64,000 nt of DNA, taken from positions 62,001 to 126,000 of the forward strand of contig JAJFGU010000004.1 in assembly GCA_021775955.1 (NCBI GenBank), in the 5' to 3' direction. The notes beneath the pieces are model-generated. The model was not told the DNA's origin. It did not search any database and saw only the letters and a program-made list of their open reading frames with translations. Position numbers and translations under genes: made by a program. Positions 44,333-52,742 of this stretch are shown in pieces; position 1 is the stretch's first letter; each line of letters opens with the position of its first letter. The DNA comes from Alphaproteobacteria bacterium. GTDB taxonomy: Bacteria; Pseudomonadota; Alphaproteobacteria; Micavibrionales; Micavibrionaceae.

Positions 44333-44350
44333 AAAAAGGGGAGTTTGATC

Positions 44351-45472
44351 ATGCTTATTGGCGTACCCAAGGAAATCAAAACACTGGAACACCGTGTTGG
44401 ACTGGTTCCATCATCGGTTAAAGAATTCACAGCGCGCGGCCATGAGGTTCTGGTTGAAACCGGTGCCGGTATGGGCATTAACTTCACAGACAAGGATTAC
44501 GAGGCCGCCGGCGCTAAAATAGCAGCCAAAGCCGAAGAAGTCTTTGAAAAGGCCGAAATGATCGTCAAGGTTAAGGAACCGCAGCCGAATGAATGCAAGA
44601 TGCTGCGCGAAGATCAGGTGCTTTTTACCTATCTGCACCTCGCGGCAGACGCTGAGCAGACGCAAGGGCTCATAGATTCGAAATGTGTTGCGATTGCCTA
44701 TGAAACTGTCACCGGTCCCGGGGGCAGAGGATTGCCGTTGCTGGAGCCGATGAGTGAAATTGCCGGGCGGTTGTCCATTCAGGTTGGCGGTGCTTATCTG
44801 TTGAAACATCTTGGCGGCTGCGGCCGTTTGATGAGTGGCTCTCCCGGCGTTGAAGCCGCCCGCGTTACCATTATCGGCGGCGGGGTTTCCGGTTTTCATG
44901 CGGCGCAAATGGCGGTTGGAATGCATGCCAGCGTGGCCCTGCTTGAAAAGGATCATAGTCGTATTCGTTGGCTTGATGAATATTTCGTTGGTCAGGCCCG
45001 TGTTGTGCAATCCAGTCAGGAAAGCATTGAGCGTTATGTTGAGATGGCCGATCTGGTGGTCGGCGCCGTTCTTATTCCAGGGGCTGCTGCGCCGAAGCTG
45101 GTGAGCAAGCAGATGATTAAAAATATGCGGGCCGGCTCTGTCGCTGTCGACATTGCGATTGATCAGGGTGGTTGCTTTGAAACCAGCCATGCCACGACCC
45201 ATCAGGAGCCAACCTATGTTGTCGATGATGTGGTGCATTATTGCGTGGCCAATATGCCCGGTGCGGTGCCAATGACTTCGGCGCAGGCGCTGAACAATGC
45301 CGTGCTGCCTTATGCGCTGGCTTTGGCCGATAAAGGCTGGGAAGCGGCCATGCGGGATGATCCAAATCTGCACAACGGTCTGAATGTTTGCAAGGGTGAC
45401 ATTACCTATCAGGCGGTGGCGGAAGCGCTGGATATGCCGTTTAATCCGGAAGCGGGCGCTCTGGCCGCATAA
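44351..45472 (+). CDS. ald: alanine dehydrogenase
   Basis: The enzyme interconverts alanine and pyruvate with NAD. The 373-residue length is normal. The N-terminal MLIGVPKEIKTLEHRVGLVP is followed by VKVKEPQ, the LHLAAD histidine block, IGGGVSGFHAAQMA at the nucleotide site and DIAIDQGGCFETS. AGGGGAG precedes the ATG at 44351. The frame is open upstream through the repeat to a TTG at 44261, which would add a 30-residue repeat-encoded leader, but the strong ribosome binding site favours 44351. Confidence 0.95.
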   Translation: MLIGVPKEIKTLEHRVGLVPSSVKEFTARGHEVLVETGAGMGINFTDKDYEAAGAKIAAKAEEVFEKAEMIVKVKEPQPNECKMLREDQVLFTYLHLAADAEQTQGLIDSKCVAIAYETVTGPGGRGLPLLEPMSEIAGRLSIQVGGAYLLKHLGGCGRLMSGSPGVEAARVTIIGGGVSGFHAAQMAVGMHASVALLEKDHSRIRWLDEYFVGQARVVQSSQESIERYVEMADLVVGAVLIPGAAAPKLVSKQMIKNMRAGSVAVDIAIDQGGCFETSHATTHQEPTYVVDDVVHYCVANMPGAVPMTSAQALNNAVLPYALALADKGWEAAMRDDPNLHNGLNVCKGDITYQAVAEALDMPFNPEAGALAA

Positions 45473-45544
45473 TTTGGTGGTTTTGCTGTTTTCTCTTGAT
45501 TTTTGGGGAACTAATTATTAAAACCAAGCTCTAGCAACCCTTGC

Positions 45545-45621
45545 GCGGGTGTAGCTCAGTTGGTTAGAGCGCCGCCCTGTCACGGCGGAGGCCGCGAGTT
45601 CAAGTCTCGTCACTCGCGCCA
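45545..45621 (+). tRNA. tRNA-Asp (GTC)
   Basis: The acceptor stem GCGGGTG pairs with CACTCGC (one G-T pair). The anticodon stem CCGCC/GGCGG holds the loop CTGTCAC, reading GTC. The T arm is GCGAGTTCAAGTCTCGT, and CCA is encoded. Its 3' end is repeated at 45712-45743. Confidence 0.95.
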
Positions 45622-45743
45622 TTTTTCTTTTTCAGTGAAAGTCATAGTCTTGGGGTATATCCAAGACATTGAACTCGCTCTTTTTAAGAATCGCATTCGC
45701 GGAGCGAATGGGAGTTCAAGTCTCGTCACTCGCGCCATTTTTC
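45596..45743 (+). repeat. direct repeat of the tRNA-Asp 3' end (att-like)
   Basis: The 32 bases at 45596-45627, covering the T arm, acceptor strand and CCA of tRNA-Asp, recur exactly at 45712-45743. The 84 bases between them contain two hairpins (CTTGG/CCAAG and CATTCGC/GCGAATG) and no gene. The pattern is like the two ends left by an element that integrates at a tRNA 3' end. Confidence 0.75.
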
Positions 45744-45843
45744 CCTAAAAAGCACTTTATCGTATGATAACCTTGCGATTGCTGTTCCTTTCGTTTTGCC
45801 GGGGTGGTAAAACTATTAAGGAAGGAATCCAAAAGGTCTGTTC

Positions 45844-46215
45844 ATGGCACCGCAAGAGCTCTTGATACAATATCTGCCCATTCTCGTGTTTATCGCCGTT
45901 GCCTGCGCTTTGTCCGTGGCAATGATTGCGGGTTCGATTCTGGCCGGGCCGAGAAAGCCCGATGCTGAGAAATTATCGGCTTATGAATGCGGGTTCGATG
46001 CCTTTACCGATGCGCGCAACAAGTTCGATGTACGGTTTTATCTGGTGACGTTGCTGTTTATCATTTTTGATCTTGAAATTGCGTTTCTGTTTCCCTGGGC
46101 GATTACCCTGGGTGATATCGGCGTGTTCGGTTTCTGGTCGATGATGGTGTTTTTAGGGATTCTGACCGTCGGATTTATTTATGAATGGAAAAAAGGCGGC
46201 TTGGAATGGGAGTGA
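45844..46215 (+). CDS. nuoA: NADH-quinone oxidoreductase subunit A
   Basis: NuoA is a small membrane subunit at the arm junction of complex I. The 123-residue protein has three membrane helices and the family blocks AYECGFDAF, then [26 protein letters not shown]. It opens the nuo operon; nuoB follows after six bases. Confidence 0.96.
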   Translation: MAPQELLIQYLPILVFIAVACALSVAMIAGSILAGPRKPDAEKLSAYECGFDAFTDARNKFDVRFYLVTLLFIIFDLEIAFLFPWAITLGDIGVFGFWSMMVFLGILTVGFIYEWKKGGLEWE

Positions 46216-46221
46216 CAATAT

Positions 46222-46797
46222 ATGGGTCATGACAAAAAAGTTATTGTCGCGCCGGATTATCCTGCGCGTACCAAGATATCGCTGCCGCCGGCGAGCGAAC
46301 AAGATGTCGTGCCGGCTGCGATTTCAAAGACCTTGCATGAAAAAGGATTTTTACTGACTCAGACCGATAATTTGTTTGACTGGGCGCGCACCGGATCATT
46401 ATGGCCGATGACGTTCGGTCTGGCGTGCTGTGCGGTGGAGATGATCCATGCCTATATGAGCCGCTATGACTTGGACCGTTTTGGCATTATTCCACGCCCC
46501 AGTCCGCGCCAATCCGATGTGATGATTGTCGCCGGAACGCTGACCAACAAAATGGCCCCGGCTTTGCGCAGAGTTTACGACCAGATGCCTGAGCCGCGCT
46601 GGGTGGTGTCGATGGGCAGCTGTGCCAATGGTGGCGGGTATTACCATTATTCCTATTCGGTGGTGCGCGGATGCGACCGCATCGTGCCGGTTGATATTTA
46701 TGTGCCCGGCTGCCCGCCAACGGCGGAAGCGCTTGTGTACGGGCTATTGCAGCTTCAGAAAAAAATTCAGCGGGAGGATACACGCATTGCCCGATGA
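46222..46797 (+). CDS. nuoB: NADH-quinone oxidoreductase subunit B
   Basis: NuoB carries cluster N2, the last iron-sulfur centre before quinone. The 191-residue protein has the paired cysteines in LACCAVEM, a third in [17 protein letters not shown] and the fourth in [10 protein letters not shown]. The N terminus is about 40 residues longer than the core, as in other alphaproteobacteria. It overlaps nuoC by 11 bases. Confidence 0.96.
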   Translation: MGHDKKVIVAPDYPARTKISLPPASEQDVVPAAISKTLHEKGFLLTQTDNLFDWARTGSLWPMTFGLACCAVEMIHAYMSRYDLDRFGIIPRPSPRQSDVMIVAGTLTNKMAPALRRVYDQMPEPRWVVSMGSCANGGGYYHYSYSVVRGCDRIVPVDIYVPGCPPTAEALVYGLLQLQKKIQREDTRIAR

Positions 46798-47434
46798 TGC
46801 CATGGAAGACCTGGCCGAGTATATTGTCGAGAAGCTGGGAAAGCTTGCGCTCGGGCATTATTTTGAGCATGACGAGCTGGTGGTGAAGGTTAAACCTGAA
46901 GGTGTGTGCAAGGCGCTGCAATTTTTGCGCGATGACAAGGAATGCCGGTGTCAGATTTTGGTCGATATTTGCGGGGTTGATTATCCCGACAGACCGGAGC
47001 GTTTTGAGGTCGTTTATAATCTATTATCCATGCATCAAAATCACAGAATACGGATTAAAACATCTGTCGACGAAGAAACACTGGTGCCGACCGCGACGGG
47101 TATCTTTAGCTCCGCCGGATGGTTCGAACGCGAAGTTTGGGATATGTATGGCGTTTTGTTTGACGGCAATCCCGATCTGCGGCGTATTTTGACCGATTAC
47201 GGTTTTGAAGGTCATCCGCAGCGCAAGGATTTTCCGTTAACCGGTTATGTTGAGCTGCGCTATGACGAGGAACTCAAGCGCGTGGTTTATGAGCCGGTGC
47301 AGCTCACACAGGATTTCCGGACATTTGATTACCTCTCACCTTGGGAAGGGATGACCGATATTCAGCTGCCCGGCGATGAAAAAGGTACCAAGCCTGAATT
47401 CGGCTGGAAAAGTACAAAGCAGGAGAGCGCCTAA
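46787..47434 (+). CDS. nuoC: NADH-quinone oxidoreductase subunit C
   Basis: NuoC is the 30 kDa hydrophilic subunit. The 215-residue protein has the block [20 protein letters not shown] followed by [20 protein letters not shown], the family signature. I place the start at a TTG (46787), because GGGAGGA at 46772-46778 lies eight bases upstream. The ATG at 46802 is 23 bases from that site and the frame extends further only by overlap with nuoB. The stop codon overlaps the nuoD start by one base. Confidence 0.92.
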   Translation: MPDDAMEDLAEYIVEKLGKLALGHYFEHDELVVKVKPEGVCKALQFLRDDKECRCQILVDICGVDYPDRPERFEVVYNLLSMHQNHRIRIKTSVDEETLVPTATGIFSSAGWFEREVWDMYGVLFDGNPDLRRILTDYGFEGHPQRKDFPLTGYVELRYDEELKRVVYEPVQLTQDFRTFDYLSPWEGMTDIQLPGDEKGTKPEFGWKSTKQESA

Positions 47435-48660
47435 TGGCTCTGGCAAAAGAAGTGCAGCCTGAGGAAAGGGACCTTGATATCGGGCAGGAAACCCAGATCA
47501 AGCCTTTCACCATGAATTTTGGCCCGCAGCACCCGGCGGCGCATGGCGTTCTGCGTTTAGTGCTGGAGATGGAAGGCGAGATTATTGAGCGCGCCGATCC
47601 GCATATCGGTTTGCTTCATCGCGGCACGGAAAAGCTGATTGAATATAAAACCTATCTCCAGGCCGTGCCGTATTTCGACCGGCTTGATTACGTGTGTCCG
47701 ATGAACCAGGAACATGCTTTTGCGTTGGCGACGGAAAAGTTGCTGGGGATTACGCCGCCGCCACGCGCGCAATACATTCGTGTGTTATTTTGTGAAATTG
47801 GGCGCGTGCTGAACCACATCATGAATATTACGACCTTTGCATTGGATGTTGGTGCAATCACCCCGGCGCTGTGGGGATTTGAGGAGCGCGAAAAGGGTAT
47901 GGAGTTTTACGAGCGCGTTTGTGGTGCGCGGCTGCACGCCAATTACTTTCGGCCCGGCGGCGTGCATCAGGATATGCCGGACGGTCTCACCGATGATATT
48001 TTGCAGTGGTGTGAGGGCCTGCCGAACTTTCTTGGCGACATTGATAGTTTGCTGACGAATAACCGCATCTTTAAGCAGCGCACGGTTGATATTGGTGTGG
48101 CGACGGCTGAAGAGGCTATGGATTGGGGCTTTAGCGGACCGATGTTGCGTGGCTCGGGTATCGCGTGGGATTTAAGGAAATCACAGCCTTATGATGTGTA
48201 CGAAGAAATGGATTTTGATATTCCCGTCGGCAAGACCGGCGATTGCTACGCGCGGTATCTGGTGCGCATGGCCGAGATGCATGAGTCGATTAAAATTATG
48301 AAGCAGTGCATTGAGAATATCCCGGATGGGCCGATTAAGGTCGATGATTATAAAGTATCACCACCGCCACGCGCGGAAATGAAGTCTTCTATGGAGGCGA
48401 TGATCCATCACTTCAAGCTATACACCGAAGGCTATCATGTGCCAGCGGGGGAAACGTATACCGCCGTTGAAGCGCCCAAGGGTGAGTTCGGGGTTTACCT
48501 TGTGTCTGACGGATCAAACCGGCCTTATCGTTGCCGTATTCGCGCTCCGGGTTTTGCACATTTGCAGGCGCTGGAGTTTTTATCTAAGGGTCATCAGCTT
48601 GCGGATACTGTGAGCAATATTGGCTCGCTCGATATCGTGTTTGGAGAGATTGATCGATGA
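47434..48660 (+). CDS. nuoD: NADH-quinone oxidoreductase subunit D
   Basis: NuoD is the 49 kDa subunit that forms the quinone site with NuoB. The 408-residue protein has [14 protein letters not shown], then [14 protein letters not shown], the GCRGARL-like block [16 protein letters not shown], and the final IVFGEIDR. Length and order are normal. Its stop codon overlaps the next start codon as ATGA, joining it to a gene that is not part of complex I. Confidence 0.97.
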   Translation: MALAKEVQPEERDLDIGQETQIKPFTMNFGPQHPAAHGVLRLVLEMEGEIIERADPHIGLLHRGTEKLIEYKTYLQAVPYFDRLDYVCPMNQEHAFALATEKLLGITPPPRAQYIRVLFCEIGRVLNHIMNITTFALDVGAITPALWGFEEREKGMEFYERVCGARLHANYFRPGGVHQDMPDGLTDDILQWCEGLPNFLGDIDSLLTNNRIFKQRTVDIGVATAEEAMDWGFSGPMLRGSGIAWDLRKSQPYDVYEEMDFDIPVGKTGDCYARYLVRMAEMHESIKIMKQCIENIPDGPIKVDDYKVSPPPRAEMKSSMEAMIHHFKLYTEGYHVPAGETYTAVEAPKGEFGVYLVSDGSNRPYRCRIRAPGFAHLQALEFLSKGHQLADTVSNIGSLDIVFGEIDR

Positions 48661-49085
48661 ACTGGGTTTTAGCAATTTCATTTTCTGCGCTGATGAGCGC
48701 GTTGACTATTATCAGTTTAAAAACTGCCGGTGGGCAGGCTGACCTAACCGGATCTTTGCTGTTATATTTTGGAGCTGGCTTTTTAAGTCTTCTAATAATT
48801 TGTGGATGGAAATACGGGTTTCAGGAATATGAATGGGTTTTAGGTACAAAGTCTATGATGTGGCTTACTGTTGCCGGCGTTTTTCTTGCTTGTAATGAAG
48901 TGTTCTTTTTATTGGCAATTCATTTAGGTATGCCGTTGGGCCCAGGAAAGCTTGTTTATAGCATTTTAGCAGTTTTAATTCTTACTGTGATTGGTTTATT
49001 GGTGTTTCAGGAAAATATAAACTTAAAAAAGGGTATAGGTATGTGCCTGTCTATCGCTGGAATATTCTTGATTTTGAAAGATTAA
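48657..49085 (+). CDS. half-size EamA/DMT-type membrane protein inserted in the nuo operon
   Basis: The 142-residue product has four to five membrane segments and resembles one EamA/drug-metabolite-transporter repeat. Examples are [14 protein letters not shown] at the start and [20 protein letters not shown] with the closing [17 protein letters not shown]. Half-size members act as dimers. The ATG overlaps the nuoD stop codon by four bases, and nuoE starts three bases after its end. It is clearly more AT-rich than nuoD and nuoE, which suggests later acquisition. The substrate is unknown. Confidence 0.72.
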   Translation: MNWVLAISFSALMSALTIISLKTAGGQADLTGSLLLYFGAGFLSLLIICGWKYGFQEYEWVLGTKSMMWLTVAGVFLACNEVFFLLAIHLGMPLGPGKLVYSILAVLILTVIGLLVFQENINLKKGIGMCLSIAGIFLILKD

Positions 49086-49087
49086 AG

Positions 49088-49747
49088 ATGAAAAAACCGT
49101 TTGACCTTCATGCCGATTACCAGCCCGAAAGCTTTGCTTTCACCAAGGCCTATCAGAAAAAAGCGGCTGAATTAATTGCGCTCTACCCGCCGGGGCGGCA
49201 GCAATCGGCGGTGATGCCGCTGCTCGATCTGGCGCAGCGTCAGGTGGGCGAGGAGGGCGCGAAGGCTGATCCGCCTTATGGTGGCTGGATATCACGTGCG
49301 GCGATGGACACAATTGCCGAACAACTCGGCATGGAAAAGATTAAGGTTTACGAGGTTGCCAGTTTTTATTCGATGTACAACATGGCGCCGGTTGGAAAAT
49401 ATTTGGTGCAGCTTTGCACAACCACGCCGTGCTGGCTCTGTGGTTCTGATGATGTCGTGAAGACCTGCAAGAAACATCTGGGGATAGGCCTCGGCGAAAC
49501 CACGAAGGACGGTAAATTTACCCTGATGGAGGTGGAGTGTTTGGGGGCGTGCGTTAATGCGCCGATGGTCCAGATCAATGATGATTACTTTGAAGATTTG
49601 ACGTCTGAGACGATGAAAGAAATTCTTGAGCTTTTATCGGAAGACATGAAACCCAAAGTCGGATCGCAGCGCGGACGCAAAGGCTCGATGGCTCTGTCCG
49701 GTCCGACCAGTTTAGAGGATCGTGCGAAGAAAGCGGGGGTTGCATAA
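49088..49747 (+). CDS. nuoE: NADH-quinone oxidoreductase subunit E
   Basis: NuoE holds the [2Fe-2S] cluster N1a. The 219-residue protein has its four cysteines in CTTTPCWLCG and ECLGACVNAP, after YEVASFYSMYNM. The ATG at 49088 gives the normal N terminus; an upstream frame overlaps the preceding gene. A polar tail of about 30 residues ends in KKAGVA, common in alphaproteobacteria. The next gene begins directly after the stop codon. Confidence 0.95.
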   Translation: MKKPFDLHADYQPESFAFTKAYQKKAAELIALYPPGRQQSAVMPLLDLAQRQVGEEGAKADPPYGGWISRAAMDTIAEQLGMEKIKVYEVASFYSMYNMAPVGKYLVQLCTTTPCWLCGSDDVVKTCKKHLGIGLGETTKDGKFTLMEVECLGACVNAPMVQINDDYFEDLTSETMKEILELLSEDMKPKVGSQRGRKGSMALSGPTSLEDRAKKAGVA

Positions 49748-50200
49748 ATGATGCCATCATTTTTGGATAAACAATTTTCTGATAAGTCTTTTGATGTTCC
49801 GGAAATTTTAAAGCCGCAGGTCGTTATCCCGGCGCTCATGCTGGTGCCCTATGCGTTTTTACCGGAAGGGCCGGCATTGTTTATTATCGCGGCTTATTTC
49901 CTATTTCATCTGGATATATGTTTTGGCCTGACTTTTGATGGGTTTATGCGGTTTTCCCGCTACCGCCTGTCGCAAAAGCATCCTGTTCTTGATATGATCG
50001 CCAGCATTTCTGCTATTGCCGCATGCTTTCTGGGGCTTTCACCGCTCGCTCTTATGATGAAATCTTACAGCCTTGTAGTTTCCCCCGGGGAAGACTCTAA
50101 AGGCGCGTCCATCTATGACGCCTCCTTTGTTATTCCCTTTATGCAGGCGCTGGTTTTGTTGGCTGTCTACATTATCACCTATTACAAATACGGATTCTAA
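49748..50200 (+). CDS. unknown membrane protein between nuoE and nuoF
   Basis: I do not recognise this protein. The 150-residue product has three or four membrane segments ([69 protein letters not shown]). A short loop between the second and third is basic ([10 protein letters not shown]). The start codon directly follows the nuoE stop codon and nuoF begins two bases after the end, so translation is probably coupled. Small unknown genes between nuoE and nuoF are seen in other alphaproteobacteria, but I cannot say whether this is the same family. Confidence 0.65.
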   Translation: MMPSFLDKQFSDKSFDVPEILKPQVVIPALMLVPYAFLPEGPALFIIAAYFLFHLDICFGLTFDGFMRFSRYRLSQKHPVLDMIASISAIAACFLGLSPLALMMKSYSLVVSPGEDSKGASIYDASFVIPFMQALVLLAVYIITYYKYGF

Positions 50201-50202
50201 GC

Positions 50203-51483
50203 ATGCTGAATGACGAAGACCGCATATTCACGAATTTATATGGCTGGGAAGATTTTGGTCTCACTGCTGCCAAAAAGCGTGGCGACTGGGACGGCACCAA
50301 AGACATCATCAAAAAAGGCCGTGAGTGGATTATCGATGAGATGAAAGCCTCGGGCTTGCGCGGGCGCGGCGGTGCGGGTTTTCCCACCGGGATGAAATGG
50401 TCGTTTATGCCCAAAGAATCCGATGGTCGTCCGCATTATCTGGTTATCAATGCCGATGAGTCCGAGCCGGGCACCTGCAAGGACCGCGAGATCATGCGTT
50501 ATGATCCGCATAAGCTGGTCGAGGGTGCGTTGATTGCCGGCTTCGCCATGGGTGCGCATGCGGCGTATATCTACATTCGCGGTGAGTTTTATAATGAGGG
50601 CTCCAATCTGTGGAAGGCTGTGCACGAGGCCTATGATGCCGGGCTGCTGGGCAAAAATGCCGCCGGGTCGGGCTGGGATTTTGATATTATCGTCCATCGC
50701 GGCGCCGGGGCCTATATCTGCGGCGAGGAAACCGCGTTGATTGAAAGCTTAGAGGGCAAAAAGGGTCAGCCGCGCAACAAGCCGCCATTTCCGGCGATGG
50801 CCGGGCTGTATTCCTGTCCGACGACGGTAAACAATGTCGAAACCATTGCTGTCGCGCCAACGATTTTGCGCCGCGGCGCGCCGTGGTTTGCCGGGCTGGG
50901 TCTGAATGAAAAGAACGCAGGCACGAAACTATTTTGTATTTCCGGCCATGTGAACCAACCGTGCAACGTTGAAGAGGAGATGGGAATCTCGCTCAAAGAG
51001 CTCATCGAGAAACATTGCGGCGGGGTGCGCGGCGGCTGGGATAATCTGAAGGCGGTTATTCCCGGCGGCTCATCGACGCCGATGCTGCCTAAGGAAGTGT
51101 GCGACAGTGTGCATATGGATTTTGATTCTCTGCGCGAAGAGGGCACGGGGCTTGGCACCGCCGGGGTGATCGTCATGGATAAATCCACCGATTTGATTTA
51201 CGCGATTTGCCGGCTCTCACAATTTTACATGCATGAAAGCTGCGGCCAGTGTACGCCATGCCGCGAAGGTACGGGATGGCTGTGGCGGGTGATGCGGCGG
51301 ATGGTGGCGGGCAATGCCACCGTCGAGGAAATTGATATGCTGCATGAGGTTACCAAAGAGATCGAAGGCCATACGATTTGTGCCCTCGGTGATGCCGCCG
51401 CCTGGCCGATTCAGGGCCTGATCCGTCATTTCCGCCCGGAAATGGAGCAGCGGATCATGGAATATCGTAAGGCTGCTGCTTAA
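50203..51483 (+). CDS. nuoF: NADH-quinone oxidoreductase subunit F
   Basis: NuoF binds NADH and FMN and carries cluster N3. The 426-residue protein has the nucleotide site [16 protein letters not shown], the FMN block [19 protein letters not shown], and cysteines in [12 protein letters not shown] and HTICALGD. Length is normal. Its stop codon overlaps that of the small reverse-strand gene by four bases; nuoG resumes only 4.5 kb later. Confidence 0.97.
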   Translation: MLNDEDRIFTNLYGWEDFGLTAAKKRGDWDGTKDIIKKGREWIIDEMKASGLRGRGGAGFPTGMKWSFMPKESDGRPHYLVINADESEPGTCKDREIMRYDPHKLVEGALIAGFAMGAHAAYIYIRGEFYNEGSNLWKAVHEAYDAGLLGKNAAGSGWDFDIIVHRGAGAYICGEETALIESLEGKKGQPRNKPPFPAMAGLYSCPTTVNNVETIAVAPTILRRGAPWFAGLGLNEKNAGTKLFCISGHVNQPCNVEEEMGISLKELIEKHCGGVRGGWDNLKAVIPGGSSTPMLPKEVCDSVHMDFDSLREEGTGLGTAGVIVMDKSTDLIYAICRLSQFYMHESCGQCTPCREGTGWLWRVMRRMVAGNATVEEIDMLHEVTKEIEGHTICALGDAAAWPIQGLIRHFRPEMEQRIMEYRKAAA

Positions 51484-51818
51484 GCAGCCTCCAATAAGAA
51501 CTGTTCAGCATAGGTGTTTACAAGCGTATCATTTACCACGGGATATGTTGGAGTGATGTTATGCGCTTTCTTGTAGCCTTGAATTGCTGCCATGGCGAAT
51601 ATGTGCTGCCATATATAGTCATTCTGGGAGGAAAAGTTATCGGGGACAGTGGTTTGTTCAGGATAAAGGGCGCAGCTTAGCTCCTCAAAAAGGCCCCTTT
51701 CATCTGTGGAACACTTGAGGTTTGTATTCTTATTAAATAGTCGGGCAAAGACGTCCGTATGCGTTCTACGTGCCCACACTTCCCCTGTAAAAACAACATG
51801 GCCCTGTTCAATGCTCAT
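51480..51818 (-). CDS. small protein of unknown function
   Basis: The 112-residue product is soluble, with no signal peptide or membrane helix. It is rich in aromatic and polar residues, with one stretch ([20 protein letters not shown]) that looks helical. I know no family for it. It lies on the reverse strand just downstream of purQ, separated by 39 bases, and is AT-rich compared with nuoF. Confidence 0.5.
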   Translation of the reverse strand: MSIEQGHVVFTGEVWARRTHTDVFARLFNKNTNLKCSTDERGLFEELSCALYPEQTTVPDNFSSQNDYIWQHIFAMAAIQGYKKAHNITPTYPVVNDTLVNTYAEQFLLEAA

Positions 51819-51857
51819 GAATTACGCATAACAAAATCAATATGAAAAAACAAGCAA

Positions 51858-52742
51858 TTAAGCGATTTTTCTTTTGGCCACCTCAAAATATTCAGCCGCG
51901 TTTTTGAATAGCGCCATGCCGTCGGATTCTTCCGGCAATGTTGAGCCTTCACGTTGCGCCTTGTCTTTGAGGCGGTCGTAATCATCGCGTTGCCAGGTGA
52001 ACATACCGCGCTCGGGGTGGGGCATCAGGGCTAGTACGCGGCCTGAGCTGTCTGTGATTCCGGCGATATCATCCGCCGAGCCATTGGGGTTGTAGGGGAA
52101 TTCGCCGTTCGCGGACTCCCACTCAATGCTTTCCCCGCGCAAGCGGGGATCTTCAAGGCCCCCGTTTTCACGGGGGAAGCAATTTTTAGAGGGCTTAATG
52201 TATTGAAGGGCAATCTGGTCCTGAATGGCATCCAAAGTAGCCTGTTCCATCATAAAGCGCCCCTCACCATGGGCGACGGGGATATGCATGGACTCAACGC
52301 CCGCCAGCCACGGGGAATTCGAGGGTCCCACCTTTAAATCCACCCAGCGGCACTGATAGCGTGCAGTGAGGTTATGGGTGACAGCCACAATGCGCTCACC
52401 GTAATTGCCTTCCAGCGCCGGAACCAGCCCTAGATTGGTTAAAATCTGACAGCCATTGCAAATGCCGAGCATTAATGTGTCCCTTGAGACAAACTCGCGC
52501 AGCGAGTCCCAGAGCGAGAGCTTCATTTTCTGCGCAAACGCATTGCCCGAGCCGGTATCATCGCCATAGGAAAACCCGCCGGGCACGACGAGGATTTGCG
52601 TATCGTCGAGCTCGCCGGGGTTGTCGATCAGATCATTGATGTGGCGGATGGAGCCTTTCAGGCCGACATGCTCAAAGGCGAAGAGTGTTTCCTCTTCGCA
52701 GTTCAGGCCATATCCGCTGAGTACCAGTACTTTTGCGCTCAT
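51858..52742 (-). CDS. purQ: phosphoribosylformylglycinamidine synthase subunit PurQ with a repeat-encoded insert
   Basis: PurQ is the glutaminase of FGAM synthase and feeds ammonia to PurL. The 294-residue protein is a class I amidotransferase: nucleophile Cys in LGICNGCQIL, GGFSYGDDTG near residue 55, and His/Glu in LMPHPERGMF. Residues 188-205 (CFPRENGG then LEDPRLRGES) are encoded by the palindromic element at 52128-52180, and the frame is unbroken. The start overlaps the purL stop codon as TAATG. Family members without inserts are usually 220-270 residues. Confidence 0.93.
   Translation of the reverse strand: MSAKVLVLSGYGLNCEEETLFAFEHVGLKGSIRHINDLIDNPGELDDTQILVVPGGFSYGDDTGSGNAFAQKMKLSLWDSLREFVSRDTLMLGICNGCQILTNLGLVPALEGNYGERIVAVTHNLTARYQCRWVDLKVGPSNSPWLAGVESMHIPVAHGEGRFMMEQATLDAIQDQIALQYIKPSKNCFPRENGGLEDPRLRGESIEWESANGEFPYNPNGSADDIAGITDSSGRVLALMPHPERGMFTWQRDDYDRLKDKAQREGSTLPEESDGMALFKNAAEYFEVAKRKIA
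52128..52180. repeat. palindromic element inside purQ, CTTCCCC type (copy 5)
   Basis: The left hairpin is GCTTTCCCCGCG followed by GCGGGGATC. The right hairpin is CCCCCGTT followed by ACGGGGG. The plus-strand sequence aligns with the intergenic copies at 6361 and 44265. Read in the purQ frame it adds 18 residues. Confidence 0.85.

Noticed and set aside
45560-45748. Open frame across tRNA-Asp and its duplicated end
   Set aside because: It lies within the tRNA and the direct repeat; no independent evidence of coding.
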